In this document: positions 58,770 through 64,000 of the stretch, piece by piece
Layout of the letters: the number at the start of each line of letters is the position of its first letter
Position numbering within the stretch: position 1 is the first letter of the stretch
NCBI RefSeq assembly: GCF_014201515.1
Contig: NZ_JACHEQ010000009.1
Coordinates: 56,701-120,700 of the forward strand
Source: Anoxybacillus mongoliensis
GTDB lineage: Bacteria > Bacillota > Bacilli > Bacillales > Anoxybacillaceae
Direction: 5' to 3'
DNA: 64,000 bases
Notes under the pieces: model-generated
What the model saw: only the letters and a program-made list of their open reading frames with translations
Told to the model about the DNA's origin: nothing
Database searches by the model: none
Position numbers and translations under genes: made by a program

Positions 58770-59531
58770 TTATTTTCCGCTAAAATGCGGACGACGCTTT
58801 TCTAAAAAAGCGCGAATACCTTCTTCGTGGTCTTTTGTTTTACGCATTTTCGCTTGATACGCTGTCTCCATTTGCAACGTGTTCAACAACTGTTCTTCGC
58901 TTAAATAAGCATACAACTGCTTCGTTGCAATCATCGCACGAATCGGTTTTGCTAGCCACTCCGTTACTTTTTGTTGAATCGCTTGCTCATCACCGATTTC
59001 ATCAATAAGTCCCACTTCATATGCCTCTTGTGCACTCATTACTTTTCCTTCCCATATGATTTGTTTTGATTTGACATCTCCAATTTTTCGTTTTAAAAAG
59101 AAATGACCCCCACCATCTGGAACTAAGCCAATGCCGATAAAATTCATTGCAACACGCGCTTGTTCATTTGCAATCACATAGTCACAAGCAAGTGCTAAAC
59201 TGAATCCCAAACCTGCTGCGGCCCCATGCACGTAACTGATCGTTAGTTTCGGCAATTGATGTAACTTTACTGCAATTTGTTTAATCGTTTCCATCACTTC
59301 TATGAATGAATGTTCATTCGTCGATTGCAACATTGTTTTAATGTCACCTCCTGCACTAAATCCTTTTCCACGCCCACGAATAATGACGATGTCCGCCTCG
59401 CTTGTTTCCACTTCTTTTAACGCTTGTAACAACTCCGCTAACATTTTCTCATTTAAAGCGTTCAACGTATCCGGACGATTCAACTCAATTGTTGCGACTC
59501 GATCTTCATATGACAATACGATATGTTCCAT
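58770..59531 (-). CDS. Enoyl-CoA hydratase/isomerase family protein
   Basis: ATG at 59531 lies 9 bases after GGGAG, giving 253 residues (an upstream ATG lies directly on the site). The crotonase fold is seen in IELNRPDTLNALNEKM, the oxyanion-hole GRGKGFSAGGDIKTML and VHGAAAGLGFSLALACDYV. The catalytic position (IGIGLVPDGGGHFFL) has Asp instead of one Glu, so activity might be isomerase or hydratase. Lone gene; role may be fatty acid or phenylacetate degradation. Confidence 0.85.
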   Translation of the reverse strand: MEHIVLSYEDRVATIELNRPDTLNALNEKMLAELLQALKEVETSEADIVIIRGRGKGFSAGGDIKTMLQSTNEHSFIEVMETIKQIAVKLHQLPKLTISYVHGAAAGLGFSLALACDYVIANEQARVAMNFIGIGLVPDGGGHFFLKRKIGDVKSKQIIWEGKVMSAQEAYEVGLIDEIGDEQAIQQKVTEWLAKPIRAMIATKQLYAYLSEEQLLNTLQMETAYQAKMRKTKDHEEGIRAFLEKRRPHFSGK

Positions 59532-59617
59532 CTTTCCCATCTCCCTCTTTCGTATGTTCGCTGTTTTTTTCGACATATGTGAGTAAAATCCTGCACAAAA
59601 AATAGAAAAAGACGACA

Positions 59618-60271
59618 TTACCTGCCGCCTTTTTGTTTCGTACGCATGACAATCTCATATAGTCGTTTTGTTTGTTCACAAATATGTTCGGCACGACAAA
59701 TGGCAGAAATGACGGCAATTCCGTCTGCTCCTGCTTCGATGACTGGTTTTGCTGTTTGTTGTGTAATCCCACCGATTGCCACAAGCGGAACGTGTTTTTC
59801 ATGTGCGCGAATATGTTTAATCATCGTCAAGCCACATGCCTGTTTTGCATCTTCTTTTGAAACAGTTGGGAAAATCGGACCTAATCCGACATAATCGGCA
59901 TGAGCAGCAAGCGCTTTTTTTACTTCAGTCAAGTTGTGAACAGATACCCCTAAATATTTATTCCCTATGCGATCGCGAACGCGTTCAGCTGCTTCGTCCT
60001 CTTGTCCGACATGAACACCGTCTGCTTGTAAAGCAATCGCTAACTCTACATCGTCATTCACAATAAACGGAATGTTACGAGCACGACATCGCTCAAGCAA
60101 TTTCTCAGCTAAACGGTATTTTTCAACTCCCTTGAGTGCCCCTTTTCCTTTTTCGCGAAACTGAAACATCGTGATGCCGCCTTCGATCGCTTCATCTAAC
60201 ACAGCAAGTGGATCTTTCGTACAATCGACACTTCCCATCACGAAATATAACGATAGCATTTGTTTCATCAT
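59618..60271 (-). CDS. thiE: Thiamine-phosphate synthase
   Basis: The 217-residue TIM barrel begins next to the thiM stop (TAAATG). Motifs are MFQFREKG (pyrophosphate and Mg), FIVNDDVELA, ADGVHVGQED, GLGPIFPT and the C-terminal IGGIT...GADGIAVISAI. It couples hydroxymethylpyrimidine diphosphate and thiazole phosphate to thiamine phosphate. Under the TPP riboswitch at 61134. Confidence 0.94.
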   Translation of the reverse strand: MMKQMLSLYFVMGSVDCTKDPLAVLDEAIEGGITMFQFREKGKGALKGVEKYRLAEKLLERCRARNIPFIVNDDVELAIALQADGVHVGQEDEAAERVRDRIGNKYLGVSVHNLTEVKKALAAHADYVGLGPIFPTVSKEDAKQACGLTMIKHIRAHEKHVPLVAIGGITQQTAKPVIEAGADGIAVISAICRAEHICEQTKRLYEIVMRTKQKGGR

Positions 60272-61066
60272 TTATTCCCCTCGAATATGTGCGTATTCAT
60301 TCACTTCTTCTGCTGTTATCTCGTATAAAGCATTTAAAAAAGCCATTTGAAAGCTACCTGGCGCTTTGGCGTGTTTGGCTGCTTTTTCAGCCGCCACACC
60401 GTAATAAGCAAGCGCAGCAACAGATGACATCATCACATTTTCTCCTACACCAGCAAATGCGCCTAATACCGCGCTTAATAAACAACCGGTTCCAGTTACT
60501 TTCGTTAACATCGCATCACCATTTGAGACGATTACAATACGTTCTCCATCGGTTACTATATCGTCTTTTCCTGTTATAACGACTACACAACGAAACATGC
60601 GTGCTGCTTTTTTCGCTACATGCTCGAGATCGCCTTGCACATTCCCTGCATCGACTCCTTTTGTACGTACTTGTTCTCCAGTAATGCTTGCGATTTCTGA
60701 TGCATTTCCACGCAAAATCGAAATGTTTACTTCGCGTAATATACGTTTTGCTGTTTCAGTGCGATACGCTGTCGCACCTGCCCCAACAGGATCAAAAATA
60801 ACAGGGATGTTTGCTTCGTTTGCTGATTTTCCGGCAATAACCATCGCTTCTACATCTGTTTCGTTTAGTGTGCCAATGTTTAACACTAAAGCACGAGCTA
60901 AACGAACCATATCCGCTACTTCTTCTTTTGCATACGCCATAACAGGGGATGCACCTAGAGCAAGTAAGCCATTCGCAACAAAATTGGTCACCACGACATT
61001 TGTCATATTGTGTACAAGCGGTGATTCCTCTCTCACACGTGTTAACCATTGTCCTACATTCATCAT
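60272..61066 (-). CDS. thiM: Hydroxyethylthiazole kinase
   Basis: The 264-residue kinase starts [19 protein letters not shown] behind AAGGGGGAATGA. It shows [22 protein letters not shown], the DPVGAG motif near residue 92 and [17 protein letters not shown] (ATP and catalytic Cys near 200). It salvages thiazole alcohol for thiamine synthesis. First gene of the thiM-thiE pair under TPP riboswitch and attenuator control. Confidence 0.94.
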   Translation of the reverse strand: MMNVGQWLTRVREESPLVHNMTNVVVTNFVANGLLALGASPVMAYAKEEVADMVRLARALVLNIGTLNETDVEAMVIAGKSANEANIPVIFDPVGAGATAYRTETAKRILREVNISILRGNASEIASITGEQVRTKGVDAGNVQGDLEHVAKKAARMFRCVVVITGKDDIVTDGERIVIVSNGDAMLTKVTGTGCLLSAVLGAFAGVGENVMMSSVAALAYYGVAAEKAAKHAKAPGSFQMAFLNALYEITAEEVNEYAHIRGE

Positions 61067-61084
61067 TCATTCCCCCTTAAAAAA

Positions 61085-61117
61085 ATAAAAAACTAGTCGG
61101 ACAGAATCGACTAGTTT
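61085..61117 (-). terminator. Riboswitch-controlled attenuator before thiM
   Basis: AACTAGTCG (61091-61099) pairs with CGACTAGTT (61108-61116), followed by TTTTTTATTTTTTT on the minus strand. It is 19 bases downstream of the TPP aptamer and 20 bases before the thiM ribosome binding site. Confidence 0.88.
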
Positions 61118-61133
61118 GCACACTCAAAACATA

Positions 61134-61232
61134 GCCTACTTCCCTCCGCTGGTACAAACCAGATCAGGTTCAAAGGGTTGGAAAACTGATTGCGCGTTTT
61201 CCTCTCAGCCATCGCCATCCGGCACCCCTAGT
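61134..61232 (-). promoter_or_regulatory. TPP (thiamine pyrophosphate) riboswitch aptamer
   Basis: The minus strand contains the THI box blocks in order: ACTAGGGGTGCC, GGCTGAGAGG, ACCCTTTGAACCTGATCTGG and TACCAGCGGAGGGAAG. It precedes the attenuator and thiM-thiE. Binding of TPP should favour termination. Confidence 0.95.
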
Positions 61233-61328
61233 AGTTTGATTAATTCAATTTTCTTTCATTTTAATACATTTTTTCTCGTGATTCAATATGGAATATTGTC
61301 AAATTTCGTTCACATTTTTATATGAAAG

Positions 61329-61344
61329 TGTGATATGCATCACT
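61329..61344. promoter_or_regulatory. Fnr-type box of hcp
   Basis: TGTGA-TATGCA-TCACT differs from TGTGAN6TCACA by one base. Its centre (61336.5) is 41.5 bases before a start at about 61378, taken from a TATTGT -10 box at 61366-61371. Confidence 0.7.
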
Positions 61345-61402
61345 TACGACGTACGCATTTTCCTCTATTGTTAAAGTGTTAATAAGAAAAGGAGGGGTTA
61401 TA

Positions 61403-62692
61403 ATGTTTTGTCATCAATGTGAACAAACACCAATAGGCGGATGTACAGTTGTCGGTGTTTGTGGGAAAGATGAAACAATTGCAAGTTTGCAAGATACGAT
61501 CGTATTTGCATTAAAAGGAATTGCCGCATATCGCACGCACGCACATCAACTTGGATATACCGATCCGTTCGTTGATACAACAACACATGAAGCGTTATAT
61601 ATGACGTTAACAAACTCTAACTTTAACGTACAAGAACATATAGACATGGCGATGAAAGTCGGAAGAGCCGCCATTCGCGTAATGGAACTACTCGACCGAG
61701 CACATACAGAGCGACTTGGCATTCCTCAACCTGTTCGTGTAACGCAAAATAAAATTGAAGGAAAATGTATTCTCGTTACAGGACATAACTTATTTGCCCT
61801 TGAACAACTATTAAAACAAACAGAAGGAAAAGGAATTAACATTTACACACATTCCGAAATGCTCCCAGCACACGGTTATCCACAATTAAAAAAATATAAA
61901 CATCTGAAAGGAAATGTCGGAAAAGCATGGTACGATCAACGTCGCTTATTTGAAAAATTCCCTGGCGCCATTTTAGCGACAACAAACTGTGTCATGCCAA
62001 TAAAAGGTTCATATGCTGATCGCATGTTTTCATACGATGTAGCCGGGTTAGAACATGTACAAAAAATCGAGAATGATGATTTCACGCCGTTAATTGAGAA
62101 GGCTCTACAACTTCCAGAAGCAAACATTGAATCGGACGAAACGTTAGTGACTGGGTTCCATCACGAAACCGTTATTCAAATTGCACCGGAAATTATTCAA
62201 GCTGTAAAAGAAGGAAAAATTGAACGCTTTTTCGTTATTGCAGGTTGCGACGCTCCTGGAAAAGGTGGCGAATATTATCGCTCATTAGCAACATCTTTAC
62301 CAGAAAACACTGTCATTTTAACGACATCTTGTGGGAAATTCCGCTTTAACGATGTCGATTACGGAGTTGTTCCTGGCACGAACGTTCCACGATATATTGA
62401 TTTAGGACAATGCAACAACTCGATTTCGACTGTCAAAATTGCAATGGCGCTTGCGGAAGCATTCGGCTGTGAAGTGAATGAGCTGCCTGTTAGCATCGTC
62501 CTTTCATGGTTTGAACAAAAAGCAGTTGCCATCTTACTCGGATTGTTTAGTTTAGGCATTCAAGACATTCGAATTGGACCGAAAGCACCACACTTCATTT
62601 CGGAAGGTGTGTTACGCGTCCTACAAGATATGTTCGGTCTCAAACTTATCGGCGATGTAGAAGAAGATATGCAAGCGATGCTCGCACATTAA
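61403..62692 (+). CDS. hcp: Hydroxylamine reductase (hybrid-cluster protein)
   Basis: ATG at 61403 follows AAAGGAGGGGTTATA. The 429-residue protein has the N-terminal cluster CHQCEQTPIGGC...VC (CxxC-x7-C-x5-C), and hybrid-cluster ligands near VTGHN, ILATTNCV, AGCDAPGKGGEYY, TTSCGKF and LGQCNN. It is the short class without the three-helix insertion. It reduces hydroxylamine or nitric oxide under low oxygen. The Fnr-type box upstream fits anaerobic or nitrosative induction. Confidence 0.94.
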   Translation: MFCHQCEQTPIGGCTVVGVCGKDETIASLQDTIVFALKGIAAYRTHAHQLGYTDPFVDTTTHEALYMTLTNSNFNVQEHIDMAMKVGRAAIRVMELLDRAHTERLGIPQPVRVTQNKIEGKCILVTGHNLFALEQLLKQTEGKGINIYTHSEMLPAHGYPQLKKYKHLKGNVGKAWYDQRRLFEKFPGAILATTNCVMPIKGSYADRMFSYDVAGLEHVQKIENDDFTPLIEKALQLPEANIESDETLVTGFHHETVIQIAPEIIQAVKEGKIERFFVIAGCDAPGKGGEYYRSLATSLPENTVILTTSCGKFRFNDVDYGVVPGTNVPRYIDLGQCNNSISTVKIAMALAEAFGCEVNELPVSIVLSWFEQKAVAILLGLFSLGIQDIRIGPKAPHFISEGVLRVLQDMFGLKLIGDVEEDMQAMLAH

Positions 62693-62719
62693 AAGGGCTG
62701 GATGAAACAGCCCTTTTAT
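62691..62719 (+). terminator. Terminator of hcp
   Basis: AAAAGGGCTG and CAGCCCTTTT pair around GATGAAA, followed by TATATTT. Confidence 0.82.
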
Positions 62720-62721
62720 AT

Positions 62722-63249
62722 TTACGAAGCTTGATCTAACCATACGCTCATATTAAATCCTTTCTCTGTGACGTATCCATCTACACTCCAAATGCGCTTT
62801 TTCGCTTTTTTCGCTTTTTCTTGTGCTTTATACAATCTTTTTGCATATTTTGTATCCGGTTCAAACACATAAGCAACGCGTGCAAGCCCTTCTTGTACAA
62901 CTTTTTCTTGATACAACGCTCCATCCTCCAACCATATGTATGCAAGTAATCGACCGTAACGATCATACGGTTGTTCTTTTGCACTTAACTCCATCGTCAC
63001 TTTTTTATGAAGCAAAACGTCTTTAGCGAATTGTTTTGCTTCTTCACCATACGCCTGTTTTTCGCGATACGTTTCTGGCGTGTCAATGTTTAACAGACGG
63101 ACGGTTACCATCTCTCCATCCTTTTTTATTTTGACTGTATCTCCATCAACAACGTATTGTACTGTCGTAACAAACGTCGTTCCTTTATTTTGTTGTGCAC
63201 AACCGGTGATAAAGAAAATGACAATGAAGAAAATAGCCCATTTTTTCAC
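62722..63249 (-). CDS. Staphylococcal-nuclease-type lipoprotein (thermonuclease family)
   Basis: GTG at 63249 overlaps the stop of the upstream gene (GTGA), and the ribosome binding site is weak. The 175-residue product has a lipoprotein signal with lipobox ITGC (Cys17) and an SNase domain: VVDGDTVKI, RLLNIDTPET with catalytic Arg and Asp, Glu in GEEAKQF and Arg in YDRYGRLLAYIW. It should cleave nucleic acids outside the cell, perhaps to gain nucleotides or DNA. Coupled to the histidine phosphatase gene. Confidence 0.88.
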   Translation of the reverse strand: MKKWAIFFIVIFFITGCAQQNKGTTFVTTVQYVVDGDTVKIKKDGEMVTVRLLNIDTPETYREKQAYGEEAKQFAKDVLLHKKVTMELSAKEQPYDRYGRLLAYIWLEDGALYQEKVVQEGLARVAYVFEPDTKYAKRLYKAQEKAKKAKKRIWSVDGYVTEKGFNMSVWLDQAS

Positions 63250-63872
63250 AAGTGTGTCAGCTCACTTTCAAGATGTGAAATATCTGACTCACATTCTATA
63301 TTCCACTTTCCTTCTTCAAACGAAACGATCGTCACACTCGTGCCGTATACACGGCTATTTTTCCATAACTGTGCGAGCGTTTGTTGTTTCCAATACACTA
63401 GGAGCGTACGAATCACCATGCCATGTGTAACAATAAGAATATGACCTTCTAAATGATTTTTAGCTATATGTTGGATCGCAGCGACAGCTCGACGTTGGAC
63501 ATCAAGAAACGTCTCGCCAATGATCGGCTTGTATGCATCTGGGCTATGATAAAAATGATGATGATTTTGCTCGTCCACTTGAGCAATTTCTGCAATTGTT
63601 TTTCCTTCCCAATCACCTAAGTGAATTTCACGTAGTCGTTCATCAAAATATATTGGTACATGACGTTGTCCTAACACAATTTGCGCCGTTTCCTTTGTCC
63701 GATCACTTGGACTGCAATACACAGCAGTAAACGGGACTGTACGCAATCGATCATGTAAAAGTGTTGCGTGTTTTTTTCCCGTTTCAGTTAAAGGCGAGTC
63801 CTTCCATCCTTGCATTCTTTGTTGTACATTCCACTCTGTTTCTGCATGACGAATGACGTATAATTTCAACAT
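63246..63872 (-). CDS. Histidine phosphatase family protein (GpmB/PhoE-like)
   Basis: The 208-residue protein starts MLKLYVIRHAETEWN behind GAGGAATTGAG. The RHG motif (catalytic His9), SPSDRTKETA, Glu in LREIHLGDWEG and ILIVTHGMV (second His) are intact, so it is a broad phosphomonoesterase or cofactor-dependent mutase relative. Substrate unknown. The stop overlaps the GTG of the nuclease gene. Confidence 0.9.
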   Translation of the reverse strand: MLKLYVIRHAETEWNVQQRMQGWKDSPLTETGKKHATLLHDRLRTVPFTAVYCSPSDRTKETAQIVLGQRHVPIYFDERLREIHLGDWEGKTIAEIAQVDEQNHHHFYHSPDAYKPIIGETFLDVQRRAVAAIQHIAKNHLEGHILIVTHGMVIRTLLVYWKQQTLAQLWKNSRVYGTSVTIVSFEEGKWNIECESDISHLESELTHL

Positions 63873-63940
63873 CTCTCAATTCCTCCTCGAAATGAAAAAA
63901 GCAAGCTATATACATCCAATTTAAAATTTTAACCTCTGAT

Positions 63941-64000
63941 TCACGCAGTACACCCGATGCGACGTAACACCTCATCTGGGTGCTGTAAGACATATTGTTC
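63941..64000 (-). CDS. C-terminal end of a protein cut by the window edge
   Basis: Reading the minus strand from 64000 in frame gives 19 residues (EQYVLQHPDEVLRRIGCTA) and a TGA at 63941. The composition is protein-like and its direction matches the neighbours. The gene starts beyond the window, so no product can be assigned. The gap to 63872 is only 68 bases, so the two may share a transcript. Confidence 0.4.
   Translation of the reverse strand, partial: EQYVLQHPDEVLRRIGCTA

Noticed and set aside
1..64000. CRISPR arrays, prophage, integrases or complete transposons
   Set aside because: No regularly spaced repeats, phage structural genes, integrase or transposase were found on either strand.

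Overview
This 64 kb window looks like a chromosomal core segment of a low-GC, spore-forming, aerobic Bacillaceae, most likely Anoxybacillus or a close Geobacillus/Parageobacillus relative. The evidence is AGGAGG-type ribosome binding sites, TTG and GTG starts, class B RNase P RNA, several spore genes (sspN, tlp, cotD, spo0M, YjcZ proteins, a gamma-type SASP-like gene) and gene blocks in Bacillus subtilis order: yodJ-deoD...yodL...yozD, yneN...fbpB-sspN-tlp-yneP/yneR, bpsA-bpsB-dynA-ypbS and cotD-gpsB-rnpB...ypsC-ypvA. A b(o/a)3 oxidase with a separate subunit IIA points to the thermophilic side of the family. No prophage, CRISPR array, complete transposon or integrase was seen. Species assignment is inference.

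Layout. 1-6.6 kb: two micro-genes, a CobW/P47K GTPase, RNase H, tRNA-Ser(CGA), and a tightly coupled run of GDSL esterase, ABC ATPase, ABC permease, NUDIX hydrolase and MBL hydrolase. 6.7-9.3 kb: a glutamine synthetase with a GlnR/TnrA box over its ribosome binding site, a structured RNA region, cspB and a thioredoxin-like protein. 9.4-19 kb: U32 (RlhA-type) protein, an autoregulated GntR-ABC operon, a NosL-like lipoprotein, small conserved genes, threonine ammonia-lyase, manganese catalase and a YuzF-family gene. 19-27 kb: PAS histidine kinase and transporters (AlsT, MATE, RarD, CDF, YuiF). 27-37 kb: the yod and yne-like regions, bioB with a BirA operator, an FAD enzyme and CorA. 37-44 kb: spore micro-genes, YneN, dynamin DynA and the type III polyketide pair BpsA/BpsB. 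44-47 kb: CheX-like protein and the b(o/a)3 oxidase operon. 47-54.8 kb: M32 peptidase, DinG-type helicase, YpsC methyltransferase, a GGDEF-EAL protein, rnpB, gpsB and cotD. 55-58.7 kb: a HemAT globin sensor followed by an unknown protein, a GHKL serine-kinase-like protein, a STAS protein and a convergent REC-PP2C phosphatase. 58.7-64 kb: enoyl-CoA hydratase, thiM-thiE under a TPP riboswitch, hcp, a nuclease and a histidine phosphatase.

How the genes fit together. Oxygen and redox are a recurring theme. The b(o/a)3 oxidase and the hydroxylamine reductase each have an Fnr-type box whose centre lies 41.5 bp before an inferred start site, the spacing expected for activation. The HemAT cluster puts a complete set of partner-switching parts directly behind an oxygen-sensing globin, with no sigma factor nearby. 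That cluster is the best candidate for an undescribed system in the window. Nitrogen control (GlnR/TnrA boxes at glnA and alsT), biotin repression and thiamine sensing are also readable from the DNA.
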